DNA from: Haliotis asinina
Lineage: Eukaryota > Mollusca > Gastropoda > Lepetellida > Haliotidae
DNA: 64,000 bases
NCBI RefSeq assembly: GCF_037392515.1
Contig: NC_090288.1
Span: 59,877,673-59,941,672 of the forward strand
Direction: 5' to 3'
Shown: one piece after another, positions 21,901-36,900 of the stretch
How the letters are laid out: the number at the start of each line of letters is the position of its first letter
Numbering within the stretch: position 1 is the first letter of the stretch
Made by a program: the position numbers and the translations under genes
The notes under the pieces: model-generated
Seen by the model: only the letters and a program-made list of their open reading frames with translations
What the model was told of the DNA's origin: nothing
Database searches by the model: none

Positions 21901-24900
21901 TGACTAGTAGGGCATGGTAAGGTTCATCTTTTAACAAACACCAGCCAACATCACTGTTCAACAGAATGTATGACAGATATTTCTCATGATACTGAAGACC
22001 TTTATATTGGTCAGGTAGCATCAAGCAGACGCCTAACCCTCGACTGACTAATCTGGAAAGGAAGCAATACACAAACTGTTCATCAACGTACCAATCACTC
22101 CAATTGTATATGCCTCCAGCAGGGTCTGAAACAAGAACAGGTATATACACTTGTAACATTAATGGTGTGACAGAATTAAACATCACAAGTCTGAAAGAAA
22201 GATCACTCTTGTCTTTACAAACTCATGTAAGTATTTCATAAAACATGATTATCATGATTAAGGTAAACTATGGTCATAAAGTATTAGTCCAGAATGATAC
22301 CATGCTGTAGTTTGCTGAATACCCAATACTGACATGGTACGGTGACTCGGAGCACACCAGTCCACATCATATCATCTGGCACCAGACAGGCACCAGATGG
22401 GATAACATCCCACAAGAGTTTTTGGTATGAATGATGTCATGGAGGATGAAACCACCTATTTTCCAGTTCTAGTCTCCTGGAAGACTCTAGAATCTACACC
22501 ACAGAGGTATGTGCTGCTTTAAATACTCGACTCAAATGTTGCTTAAAGAGACACTGAGTAAGTTAAAGTCTAGTGTGCCACTGTACAAAAAGACCTTAGT
22601 GCTAAGACTGCCTACGTTATGGTATAAGCATTACGGTCACCATAGTGCTAAGACTACCTACGTTATGGTATAAGCATTACGGTCACCTTAGCGCTAAGAC
22701 TGCCTACGTTATGGTATAAGCATTACGGTCACCTTAGCACTAAGACTACCTACGTTATGGTATAAGCATTACGGTCACCTTAGCGCTAAGACTACCTAAG
22801 TTATGGTATAAGCACTATGGTCACCTTAGCACTAAGACTACCTACGTTATGGTATAAGCATTACGGTTACCTAAGCACTAAGACTGCCTACGTTATGGTA
22901 TAAGCATTACGGCCACCTTAGTGCTAAGACTACCTATGTTATGGTATAAGCATTACGGTCACCTTAGTGCTAAGACTACCTATGTTATGGTATAAGCATT
23001 ACGGTCACCTTAGCGCTAAGACTACCTATGTTATGGTATAAGTACTATGGTCACCTTAGCGCTAAGACTACCTACGTTATGGTATAAGCATTACGGTCAC
23101 CTTAGCACTAAGACTACCTACGTTATGGTATAAGCATTATGGTCACCTTAGCGCTAAGACTACCTACGTTATGGTATAAGCACTATGGTCACCTTAGCAC
23201 TAAGACTACCTACGTTATGGTATAAGCATTACGGTTACCTAAGCACTAAGACTGCCTACGTTATGGTATAAGCACTATGGTCACCTTAGCGCTAAGACTA
23301 CCTACGTTATGGTATAAGCATTACGGTTACCTTAGCACTAAGACTGCCTACGTTATGGTATAAGCATTACGGTCACCTTAGTGCTAAGACTACCTATGTT
23401 ATGGTATAAGCATTACGGTCACCTTAGTGCTAAGACTACCTATGTTATGGTATAAGCATTACGGTCACCTTAGCGCTAAGACTACCTAAGTTATGGTATA
23501 AGCACTATGGTCACCTTAGCGCTAAGACTACCTAAGTTATGGTATAAGCATTACGGTCACCTTAGCACTAAGACTACCTACGTTATGGTATAAGCATTAC
23601 GGTCACCTTAGTGCTAAGACTACCTACGTTATGGTATAAGCATTGCGGTCACCATAGCGCTAAGACTGCCTATGTTATGGTATAAGCATTACGGTTACCT
23701 TAGCACTAAGACTGCCTACGTTATGGTATAAGCATTACGGAGAATAGCACCTAGGTTGTAATCAAATCTCCATGAGCCTAACCAAAGATTGATACAATGA
23801 GCACCATCCATGACATACAATAAACCAAATATCACTCACGACACGATTCTAACCACTGGAAACATGTTTGTCTTGTGAATTTGTTTTTAGAAAATAAATG
23901 ATGTTTAGGAGTATGAACTGCAATGAAATAGTGTCAAATGTTCCTTCTGTTGCAACTGTAGATAGATAGGAATGAAACTGTAGACAGACAGAACCCCACA
24001 TAAGCTGCGTATTTGTGCAACACTGAAAATGTGCTATAGAAAAGTTGAAATATGCAAGAAAAATAAATGTAAGTGTATGAAAAACACTTAATATTTATGT
24101 TTGCGCTAGGTAAAAATAATGCATACCCAATAAATCAAAATCATGCAAGTAGCATCTCAATTCAAGCCAATCGAACTTAAACTTTTTCCATCTCTATATA
24201 TCCATGATCAAACCATTTTCGTGTTAGTGAAATGCCATTATGGGAACAAGGTTTTCAAAAAAACAAACTATCTAAACTAACTAAACTAAACTAAGATATG
24301 GCTGTTATATAATCTACTAGCCCAACTGGTTTCTTGTTTTACACCAAAACGAATCTTGTCTAAGGCACTTCTTATTTCTTGCAAAAAGATTATTAAAGCT
24401 TTAGCTATTAGCTACAATTTAGCATTGTTGGGCAGATTTTGTCTTATTTCACTACTGAATAAGAAAATGTTGCACTTCCTATACTTATTTGAAATGAATG
24501 CCCGGATTTTAAAAAGATGGTGGGTATCTAAAAGTACAGATACCCACATGACATTGGAATACCCACTTGGTTGCAACATACGGGTATCATACCCACAGTG
24601 CCAAAAGCTTATCTAGACCTCTGGACAGTTAAAAATGCAAATTTAGACAGATAGAAATGGAATATAGACAGATAATAATGCAACCACAGACAGATAATGC
24701 AACAGTGGACAAGATAACTCAAGGTAACTGTGGACAAGATAACTCAATACAATTACAAATATACGCAGGATAACTCACAAACACGCCTAGAAGGATGTAG
24801 TTTGTAGGTGTTTCGTGTCTTTTCCACATCAAGGCAAATATCACAATGAATGTTCCAAATAATGACACAGTCATCATCCACTGGCTGAAACATAGAAGCG

Positions 24901-27900
24901 TTTATTACAAGAAAACAGTTTACACATACCTTTATTACAAGGAAACAATTCACATGTACAATGTTTATTACAAGGAAACAATTCACATATACAATGTTTA
25001 TTACAAGGATGATTAAAAGCATTGTATTGCTGGAATAATGTCCGTTAATAAAACCACATCGCAGTGAATGTCAGTATCTAAAACACTCATAGTGAAATCA
25101 AGGAGTCCCAAGTAGTATAGGGAATGACAGTTCTAAAACACTTTCAAGAAAAGTCTTATTTACTAAATAAGGCTTTGGTTGGGCCCTTAGCTCTTGCTAC
25201 TATTACCCCTACTACAAAAATGTTGGCGTGCCTATGTCACGTTTATATCGATGAAACAGTTTAACGTGAACCGCCTATGATCTCTTTGGTGTTCGTAATA
25301 AAGGCTTGCTGGGCTTTATGTATCCCCTGTTCTATGTACTTTTTTTTCTCGTCCTCGCTGATAGCAGACTTACGAGACTTGGACCGAATATCTTGTTTCA
25401 TTCCGTTATATTTTGTGAGTTCAGAGAGGATTGAACGAAACTCCTCTTCTGAGATCTTACTATCAGAGAGTGCCGTGGAAATACGCTCACTCACTGTGTT
25501 GAGCTTTGCTTCGGCAAGAACCCTGATCTCGTCGTGTTTCAATGCCTTACGATGCAGTCTGCGTGATAATAACTTAAGCGCCAACCCTGCTAACCCTGCC
25601 ACCCCTGCCGTTATTTCAATACCTAGCACTATAGGTGCAGCCACGATGGTAGCCAACAACCCAACGCCTGCCGCCCCTAGTCCCATGCTGGTTGCCATAA
25701 GGGTAGTGTCAGCCCCGTCCACGATATTGAAAGCTCTATTGTACTTCTTACATAGAGCTTTCCGCGTGTCACGGTCTTGTTCTAGTTGACGTTTCACATC
25801 ACATAACTGCCTCAAGCGGAACCCATCTACGGTTTCCAACGTCTTCGCTACTTCCTCTACGACTGGGTACAGACCCATCCTATAATATATATTATGAAAG
25901 ATATTTTAATTGGGTTTCAGTTAATAGTCCATAAGTGAATTTGAATTCTATAAGGTCTATACCACTATTCAGGGTAATAGGTGAGAGGTTAATAGACTTT
26001 CCTGTTGTAATAAAAACCCCACTGAGACTTATTAAGCGGTTTATATGACCCGGGGTATCCCGTTGTATAACAATACGACAATGTTGACCTTTGTGTTCGT
26101 CATACCAGTGTATTGACACCCCGGGTACAATTTGTTGTACTCTTGAGTTGTTTTCAGTGCTTAAATAAAAGAAGACTTCTATGATGAGTGTGGAAGGGGA
26201 GAATATATCAAGAATATTTATATTACTCAAACGATTGCTAAATGTTAATTTATTTTTTCCTACAGACTTTAAACTATTTACGGAATTAATAGACATCATG
26301 AATCCCCTCTCCGGAATGATGAAATCCCCGATCCAGCTACCGTTGTTACTAATCTTAGAGATCCACTGATTTTTGTCCATTGTGATATAAGGTGAGGCGA
26401 GTGTTAAGTTGATCTTCCATTTAGGCTCTTTAAAATCTGATAATGACACCCATCTGTACACGTTGTCTTTGAAGTGCAGGATATATAAGGTGTCTTCCTC
26501 ACCAGGCTGATCGAATCCCTCCGTATCTCCCAGGTCGTTAAGCGTAGTGTTGGGTCGATGACTGGTCATTATTATACTATTACGATATAATTTCCAACTG
26601 GTTTTTTGATAATAGTTCAGGGGTGAACTTCATACCCATGAAGTGTATGTTGGCAGGTAGGAAGATATTGGTTAGTGATATATTGTTTTCCACGATCACG
26701 TTGACCCCCTGCAGACTGGTGTTGGAGTCGGCACCCACCCGCACGTAAACGTTGCAAACTTGATACTGGTGTCGTTTCACCCACCCGAGTTTGATCCCCT
26801 TCACGATCTCGACATCATTCCCCGATGGTTCCCCTAGGTAGACTTTGATGATCAGTGTTGAGTTTGCCGGTAGACTCTCTAGTATAGTGACCACGCCTTC
26901 GAATTCAGACACCAACTGCAATTTCACGTTTTGTATGGCCGGTTTACTCGATAGCATGTGGGCTGCAATAGTGTCGACTGGGCTGACGACTATGCTACGT
27001 CTCTGAGTTGGGACGTAAGCCACGAGCAGGGTTCCATTGTTCACAACTTTGTTTAGGTGGTTGTCTTTGTTATCCGTGAACACGTAGGGAGAGACGAGTC
27101 TAATATTGAGAAACCAGTCGTCGTTATCGGGTAACAACACCCACTTGTCATCTTCGGTGAAGACGAGCATATATGGTTTGTTTTGGACGACGGTAGTGCT
27201 CTCAACATCGTCTAAGTCGAACAGTTTACCCCCGAACGACGGGTATATTATCCAGTTATTATTACCGGTGTTGACAAGGGCGTACTTAGTGTTGACTTTT
27301 GCTCTTGCGGTATCTACTATATCACTTAGGGCTCCACCGGAGGTGACTTCAACGCGTTTGTAAATGTTGTTTTTCAGTTGCAAGGCGTACGATTTACCAT
27401 CTACTCCGGGAGCGTCGAAACCGCGCGTGTCTCCGAGGTCGGAGATCCCGATATTGACGCATTTTTTCACTCCGGGCCCTTGTGCGCTGGTCATTTTACA
27501 TGAAGCGTTAAGCTGAGGTATCCTATATTTACAGGATTATGATTTATATCTAACACCGATATTGTCAGCTCAGGTATGTTGCCCTGGGTTAATCTCTTAT
27601 ACTGCCGTGGTGAAAACGACTCGGTTCTACCGTCGTTGTATTTCTCAGTTTTCACCGGCACTGCTCTCAGTATAGTGGAAGGGTGACCTCCTTGAATGTT
27701 GTACGTTGTGCTCACCTGACCGAGATGAATGTACAGCTCTCGGTACGGTACTAGATCGGGTAACTTCGTGCCTGTGACGGTTGTTGTTGGTTTTATCTCG
27801 TCAGGAGACATACCGAGTATCCTCGCTAATGGTCGGCCTAGCCTCAAGGGGTTTCTTCCGTTGTTGATTAACACCACTGTACCGTTTGAGTCGTTCATCT

Positions 27901-30900
27901 TGAGTTCGGCTCCCAGGGGTTTGAAGACCTCGTCGTTTAGAGAGCACACGCTGTAGTAGCCGTCAGTTATCTGACTGCGAGTTCCACTGACGAAGAGCTT
28001 ATTGTTGCTGACGTTGATGTTAGTCCATTGCGGTAGGTAGGTGATATCGCAGAGTGCGACTTCGAGTTGGCCTGACGTGTTATCGATCGCGTGCGTCAGC
28101 TGAACGGCCTCACCGCTCTTTATTCCTGGAAGTGTTATGTACATGTTAGAGTATATATGCTCATTATATAATAGTTTTAAAATGTATTCCCCTGGTGTGT
28201 TTTACCCTAAACTGGACGTAGATTTCTCCCCCATGAAGATCGTGGTTGCTCCTGGGTTGTATTTCAATGCCCAGCTTTTAGATGTGTTCGATAAGTATAA
28301 GCTTTCGGTGACTAACATCAAGGCAGTCCACGCTTGGTTCAACAACCCTATGCAGTTCTGGCAGAATCAATTAAACTTTGCCGTGTGGTGCGCTACAACG
28401 GGGTGTGGTGTGACATTGACCGGCACTCGGCGTGGACCGCTGTGTTCAAGTTCCACGTGTACTACCAGGTCAGACGTATCCTTAAAGAGATCAGCGCCCC
28501 CCTCCCACAGGACAAAGCGTGGGACGCAACAAACAACCCGTACGATAGACGGGTCTACGAACGTATTTGCAATGAATTCGAAATAAGCCCGAAGACGGAT
28601 TGGCGTTTGCCGGGGTTGAACCACGGGTTGGGTATTCCTTACAGCGATGGGCTCTCAGTAAAAGCATTTAAGAAAGATTTACTAACAAACTTTATGAAAC
28701 GAAAAATGTTTAGTACTGGGAATTTTTTCCATGCATTAGATGATATTGTTCCTAAACCTACCAAATATGGACCAAAACCAGTGAAAGATGCAAGTGATGA
28801 TTTAGTGAAACGAGGTATACTTAGGCAGGACTTTGCTTTGTCGAGTAATGAATGGAGAGATGATCGTATGGACTTTGAAGGTGGTGTTGCTTTCACAATC
28901 CAGAAAGTGGAGCAGTCAACCGCAGACGGGTGGAAAATGTTTATGCTGGACACGTCGAAAGTATTCACTCGTGCCGGGGTAGTCAGGTTGAACGACTCGA
29001 TTCGAACGTACGTGTGGGCGCTGTTGGGTGCGCAGTCGATGACGCGTTCCAACATCCTCGGTAAGGGAACTGCTTTCGACGCTCAGAAACAGTTCGTTTC
29101 CAACGTTGAGGATGCTATCAATTCTCCAGTTGATCTCCCGCGGGCCATCGACCGTTACCAAAACGTGTTAGAATACGCCAGATCGAAAGTCAATTGCGTG
29201 TTCGGTGTGGGGCTGTACATGGCTCCGAGTGATATGCAACTGAGAGTAAAAAAAGTGGTGGGTTATAACAACAAAATAGTCATAGCCACGAAGGATCAAA
29301 AGTTGGGTATCAACCCCGATATTAATACCACCTATATCCCACACATCCCACCACGTGAAACGGGTATAGTGACGTCACCCCCGGAGTCTAAAGTTCATGT
29401 GGAGGTACCCCCCACACACTCTCATATTCAGGCTCAGCAGCATATTGATAGTAAAACGGCCCTGGTGGTTGGTGGGGTAGCTTTGGGACTTATTTGGTTA
29501 AAGATTTCTTAGCCGCTACGTACACCAGACCCGCCATGGCGACGATGGCTGCCCACAGGTTTTGACTGAGCCACGTGACAGTTTTAGCCAGAGCGCTCAA
29601 CAACCACGAGACGATGCTACCCAGGATGCCGGGAAGGGCTTCGGCGGCTTTACCAGCCAGTTTAGCTAGGCCTTCCCCGAGTTTTTTTATCCAGTCTTTA
29701 ACACCCCCACCGCCACTTGGGGTTCCGCCGCCGGCAGGCACCACAGTACCCCCTGTCAGTGACACCACCAGGGTTGATATGATGAAACTAAATGCAGTCA
29801 GAATGCTGGCGATGGTGATCCCTTGCTCCCGGAACAATATCCGAATCCTGTCTGCTAACGTGGTGTCTCGGTAGAGGACTTGATTGATGGTTTCCCGCAC
29901 ACGGTTGGTCTGGGATCGAAGCTTTTCTTTGTAGCCGGACGCTGTCTCCAACCAGACCTGCCTTTCATCTTCCAAATTACGTATTCGTTCCTCGATGGTG
30001 GTTTTAATAGACTCGTCCTCAGTTTCACCGAGTTTTTTCTTTTCATAGGCGATTTTGTCGTCTATCTCACTCACTTTGGCCGTGCTTTTCCAAAGATGAC
30101 CACGAATGGTTTGCATCAACAGGTCCAACCCCTTCAGTTCCCGAAAGGTAGTTTCGAGGCCCGGGAAGGGCTTGTTCTCGTAATCAGCCAACACCTTTTC
30201 AATATTATAAGTCATGTTTTGAACCGATGTGGCGTCCCTGATGCCTTCCAGATCTTGACTGACCTTCGGGGGAATCTTCTTCGGGGGAATCTTACGTCGC
30301 GCGCCACTGTACTCTATGAAACCTAGTTCCTCTTGGATAAAGCCAATATCATATTTAGTGGCCAATGTTGATAAAGCAAGCGGTTTTCTCGTGTTTTTTT
30401 TCATGAGATCGATCCCCGGGTAATCATTCAAACGCAGCTTGCCCTTGCTATCAACAAAAAACTTGGTATAGTCTCGCCACCGCGGCTTGATGTTGTCTCT
30501 TTCTTCAATTGCGTTGTAATAAGAGTCGACGGTGTCCTTCACGAGTTTGGTCCTTGATGAGGTCTCCTGCTTGTTTATATCTTCGACAGCCGGCTGTAGG
30601 CCAGTACTGAATGAGGTCTCCTGCTTGTTTATATCTTCGACAGCCTGCTGTAGGCTAGTACTGAATGAGGTCCCCTGCTCATCGTATGCCTGGGCAATAG
30701 CGCCCCGCATCTCCTCCATAGGTATGTCTTCAGCCATTATTTAGTATTAAAAATATATTTCATATATATATAACAATGTACGGCAGAAAATTAGATCCTT
30801 TCAGAAGATTGAGAGAGCCATTAGGAGCCAGAGCCGTGCGCCAGTCGGTGACCATCACCAACAATCCCAGCAAGATAGACCAGAATCAAACTCTGCTGGT

Positions 30901-33900
30901 TAGATTTCCAAACCTTGGTGAGAATGACCTCATTGTACCAGGCACTGTTCGACTGGCGTTCAATATCACGTTGACCTCCGACAACGACAAACGCGAGCTA
31001 GTGCGGAACGTGGGGCGAGCCATCATCAAGAAAACGACCGTCAAGATCAGCGGTAACGAGGTGCTGATCATCGACGACAGCGACGTGTTTCACTGCTACA
31101 GGGATCTCTGGAAAAGCGAGGGAGAACAAGTCAATGATGTGTACCAGGGTATCAGCAAATCAACCCGGGCGCGCATAGGGTATGTCTTCACGCAAGACCA
31201 GCAAGACAAGCTATCGGACGGTGAAAAGGCCATCGCTCGAGCATACGGGAATCGATTCTGCGTGCCGCTAGACTTCGAGTTGCTCACGGGACACGCGCCG
31301 TTTTACCAGGCCGCGCTGGGTGATAGGCTCGAATACGAGCTCACGTTTAACGACTATAGCAAAGTAGTGCGTACGCCGAATGGTGATGAGGCCAGTTATG
31401 CCATAGACAACATCTCTCTGGAGTTCGACATGGTCACTAGCCCAGAGCTGGCCAGGCAGGTTCGAAGCCAGTACTCTGGGAAGATGGCTATCCTGTACGA
31501 TTGCGTACTGACGCATAGATCAGTCGTGCGAGATAAGAGCGACACTGTGTGGAATATCAACCTGAACGTGCCGGCGCGATCGATGAAAGGTATCCTGGTC
31601 ATCCCCGTGGAGTATTACGATCCATTCCAGAGGGACAGCGAGAAGTTTTTCAACCCCGAGATTGAAAAGGTGGAAGTGACCATCGAGGGCGTGCCCAACC
31701 AGCTGTTCAGTCATGGTATGAGACCACACCAGCAGTGGGATGAGATAAAAAAGCTACCAGTGGGGGATTATATAACAAAGGACCTGGACCTCGGCTCCGT
31801 GCAGATCGGTGAATACCTGACCACCAAGTACGCCCTATGGTTGGACATGCGATCCACGGATGATGATAAACTGCACGGTAGCGGGCGCCGTATAGATAAC
31901 GGCAGCGAAGGGATAACCATCCAGATTACTAAGAAGGCTCAACCCGCTGGTAAGTTGAAATTATATTTGTACGTTATTATGGACGCGCAACTTAATATAG
32001 ACAATGGGAGATTCGTGCAAGCCATCTACTGATGGGGGGTACCCACAACTACCCACTGACCCACACTGCGCCATAGTGTGCAGGCAGACTGGCTGTGGGA
32101 AGACCGTTTTCGTGTTGGATATGTTGGAGGGTTACTACAAGGATGTGTTCGATAACATCGTTATCATGTGCCCTACTCTGAGCATGAATAAAACGTACGC
32201 GCGACCTTGGGTGATGACGGACCTGGACGTACACAAAATCGACCCTGGAACACGCCTGCAGGACTGGTTGAAAGCTCTTCACGAGAAATTTAAAGGGGAA
32301 CCGACGCTGTTCATACTGGACGACTGCAGCGCTAATCGCGAGATAACAAAAAAGAGAGACATGCTATCGTACCTGGCCTTCTCCGGCCGGCATGCAAATC
32401 ACAGCGTCTGGGTGCTAACGCAGAAGTTCAACTCGGTGTTGAAAGACCTCAGGGAGCAGACGCGATGGGTGGCCTTATTTCACTGCAAGGACAGGGATTC
32501 GTTCGAGGAGTGTTTGAGAGAGAACGATGTGATGAGCAAATTAGAACGGGAACGGGTGAAGAAACAGCTCGCTGAAACTAAACACGCTAAGCTCGTGCTC
32601 AAGACCGACCAACCAGTAGCATATATAGTATGCTAAAGCTTAGCAAAGCTAAGCAAAGCTAAGCAAAGCTAAGCAAAGCTAAGCATATAGCTATGATATT
32701 TGAAGTATTTGTCGTGTGCAACTTAACCTTCATTTCTCTGTGTTTTGTCTGCATCGGGTATTATATAGTTAAAACTAAATCTTACTTGTTATATTATAAG
32801 ATGGAGTGTGAGGAATTGCTCGAACAGTTGGTACCTGGGGGTACCCCCACACCACCGGCAGGCCCCACTGATGACAAGCGAGAGAAACTGGTGGCGTTGG
32901 CTGTTGGTGGCAAAGCCAAACATTACTTTGGAGACTACACTCCGGATAAAATTCACAAAATGTCAGCCGAAGAAATCGATAAGCTGTACGCTAGATACGA
33001 GTCCCGGCTCGGAGCAGAAATGACAAAGACAATAGGATCGGCTATGACCCAGATATACACCGGTATTGTGTCATACTTCCTTCCCTTTCCACCAGAGCGC
33101 CGACTTTACCTGTGGGAGGACCTAGATAAAGACCCTTTTATCGAACACGCCGTGAGCTCTATCAGCTGCGAGCTGTACCACAAATATGGTATGTTGTTGG
33201 CTCCAGTGACGGCGGCGATTATCACGGCAAAACATTGTCAATTTGAGAGAAAGAATAATAATAATAGTATAGATGGCTGAGGTGACGGTGGAGACCCCTC
33301 CCGAGGTGAGGGAAGTGACCCCAGTGGAAACAGTGGAGACCAGGGTACCCCCTTCAGTGGAGGTACCCCCAACAGTAACCAGACAGAAGAATCCTAAGAG
33401 AGTAGCTGCCGGTAAAAAACGGTGGTGTAACCAACATAAAGTGACCAACCCAACCCGACTGTTGTTGGCTGTAGGCGTAACTGCTGCCTTGGCTATCTCG
33501 TGGTTATACGTGGGGGTACCCTCCCACAGTGAGCCACCACCCAACAGTGAGCCCCCCACCCCCACAGTCGACCCGCATATCATGTTATAATTTTAATATT
33601 TTTTTATCATATACATAATGTCTGAGGGGAAAACGTTCGTCAACGACGCATACCTGATAATATAATAATACCTGAAAATATAATGAAATAAATATAGGAT
33701 GGCCACGATAGCTATGATGGCCGGTGGGGCGTTAGTGAATGCCCTGGCATTTTCCGGGAGTAATTTCCTCTTCTCGAAACTACGAGATGATCACGCAATA
33801 CAGGAAGAAAGGAAGCGGCACGATCTCGCTACTGAGAAATTACAAAGAGCACAGGCCGAGTACGCTAAAAAACGTCTCCAGAGGATCGATTTTATTAACG

Positions 33901-36900
33901 AACAACTCACGCGTGAAAACCATGCCGTTCAAACATTCAACGATGTCGATGAAGCAATGAAAGAATACTACCTACTAACTGGTAAACAATTGGAACCGCT
34001 CAATAAACCCACACTCGCTCAGTACTACACACCAACCAAGGGACAAATGAATCGTGAACTGGGCTTCATAGTGTTGGGTATAGCAGCTACTGCGTTGGTT
34101 GCGAAGCAATTAAATTAAAATACCTATATAAGTAAACATGAGACCCGCTCCATACCGATGCGAATACATACTTATGGGGAAGACCGAGGCCTGTGGTAGG
34201 AAATGCAGGAATCAGGGGTTCTGTTGTTTCCATATGGGAAGTCCTAACTACACGTGTTCTGTGTGTGGTATCGGGGTTAAAGGACACTACTGTCTATGTA
34301 AAGCTCACGGAGCGAACGTAGTCAGACATCAACTCATCTACGAGAATAAAAAGGGCTACATAAAAGAACGTAGGCGACTGCTTAAGATAGACTCCAATTA
34401 AATGTTTACACAAGGAACACTATATCCAACAGTGCGTAAAACAGCCACTTAAGGGTTACCTCCCTTTACTGTGAACCAATTAGACATTGGTTCTCTTAGG
34501 TGTAAACACTATGACTACTGTGCGCGAGCTGAAGCGGGTCGCAAAACAGAGAGGTGTGATCGGGTATTCTCGAATGCGGAAGTCAGCATTGTTGAGATTA
34601 CTAGGTTTAGAAGCCCCTCCTACGGTAACACAATTAAAAGCTCAAGCAAAACAGCTTGGATACACGGGTTATTCAAACCTGGGGAGAGCCGGGTTAACCG
34701 CATTGTTATCACATGCCCCCATAGCAAAACCTCCCACTGTAAAACAACTGAAAGCCGAGGCACACGATTTGGGTTTAGGCGGGTATTCTCGTATGAGAAA
34801 ACCACAGCTTGTAGAATTATTATGACAGAATAGAGCTATTGACCTACAGTTCGTGCGCACTGAGCGCGCTGTAGGCAACTATTTGAGAGGTTGGCGCATG
34901 CACGTTGATAGAAACATAGACATTACAGATATCAAGCCTCTGATAGCTGATAAGGTCAACCAGGAACTAAATAACCTAGGAAGTATCAAGTTTCAGATCA
35001 CAGTGAAAATGTCGCTCGATAAGCAGGTTGGGAGTACCACTGAATATGTTCAGCCTTACTTCCGAGGTAAACAAGAGGTCGTCACACATACAGAGACCAT
35101 TGACACATCAATCGATACCAGTTTTCAGCAGATACGAGAATACCTAGAACGCTACACACACTTGGGGTCCGGGTGGGCTGTAGATAAAATCGATAATGTC
35201 TATCTAGACATAGCTAACTACGTGCCGTTCAGAGGCGGGTCATACCTAGCCTTGCCACCATACTATAGGAACAAACATGCCATAGTAAACGTTAAGAATA
35301 GAGGAAACGATTGCCTGAGGTTAGCTATCAGGTCAGCCTTATTTCCAGCTGACACTAATCCGAACAGGCCTTCTAATTATCCTCAGTATGATGGGCTCAA
35401 CTGGGATGGTATAGATGAACCCACCCCCATATCCCAGATCACTAAAGTAGAAAAACAGAATAATCTGGCTATAAATGTCTTTGGACACGAAAGTAACAAA
35501 ACAATAGTACACAGGGTCAGCCCGGTGAAGGATCGCCAAGTTATCAATATATTCATGATCCAACGAGGTGACAAGTATCACTACACGTGGATAAAACATC
35601 TCAGCCGATTGTTGCACGACCAGTCGAAACACGATGGGGAAAAACACTTTTGTGTACGATGCCTACACGGTTTCAGTCGAGCTGATTTATTAGAATCCCA
35701 CCGGGAGGATTGCCAAGGTGTGGGGCAGACGGCTATACGAGTCGACATGCCTAAGGAAGATAACAAAATCCTAAAATTCAGTAACCACAAGAACCAAATG
35801 TCTGTGCCTTATATCATATACGCCGACTTCGAAGCCTTGGTTGTGGGTGGGGATTCCCCCAGTGGTGCCGCCGGCGAGGCTCCCTTCACCCACAAAACAC
35901 AAGAGCATAAAGCCTGTGGGTTTGGATACATTGTCGTCCGTTGTGACGGGGAAACGAAAGCTCCGGTAGTGTATAGGGGCCCTGACGCGGCTGAAAGGTT
36001 TCTAAAGTGTTTGCAGGAGGAAGAAAAAATTATTAGGAATGCATTGTATAGAATCGCTCCCATGCGTATGACCCGAGCCGACAGGCTAGCTCACGCTAGT
36101 AGCACTAACTGTCACGTGTGTGACTCACCACTTAACGGTGATTCGGTGAGAGATCACTGCCACATAACTGGTAAGTATAGAGGCGCCGCTCACAACGCGT
36201 GCAACCTCAAGCTTAAAATCAACCCTAAGACAATAAACATCCCCGTTGTCTTTCACAACTTGAGAGGGTACGACTCACACTTGATCATGCAGGCCATCGC
36301 GAAAATCGATGGTAATATAACGTGCATCCCCAACAACATGGAGAGATACATCTGCTTCAGCTTAAACGGACTTAGGTTCATTGACTCGTTTCAGTTCCTC
36401 CTGTCGTCACTCGACAGTCTGGTCAAGGCCAACAATACCTTCCCTATCACCGATCGATACACAGACGCCGAGACTAGACCCCTGCTTATGAGGAAGGGTG
36501 TGTACCCCTATGAGTACATGGATAGTTGGGCCAAGTTCACCGAGACCAGACTACCCCCTATTGACTGCTTTTATAGCAAGCTGAATGAGGCGTCCGTCTC
36601 ACGAGATGATTACTCGCACGCGACTAACGTATGGAATAAACTGGGTTGTAAGAACCTGGGTGATTATCACGACCTGTACTTGAGGACAGATGTACTGCTG
36701 TTAGCCGACGTGTTTGAAACGTTTAGGCGGACGTGTTTCAAGCAGTATAAACTCGACCCCGCATGGTATTACACCAGCCCAGGTCTGTCGTGGGACGCCT
36801 TGCTTAAAAAGACCGGAGTTAATTTGGAATTGCTCACAGATTACGACATGCACCTATTCATTGAGAAAGGCTTACGAGGTGGGATTTCCATGGCATCCAA

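Noticed and set aside
22595-23740. CRISPR-like array
   Set aside because: The 46-bp units abut with no unique spacers and this is an animal intron; it is a satellite.
30532-30744. Opposite-strand frames inside Polinton genes
   Set aside because: These are shadow frames of longer genes with recognisable motifs or repeats on the other strand.
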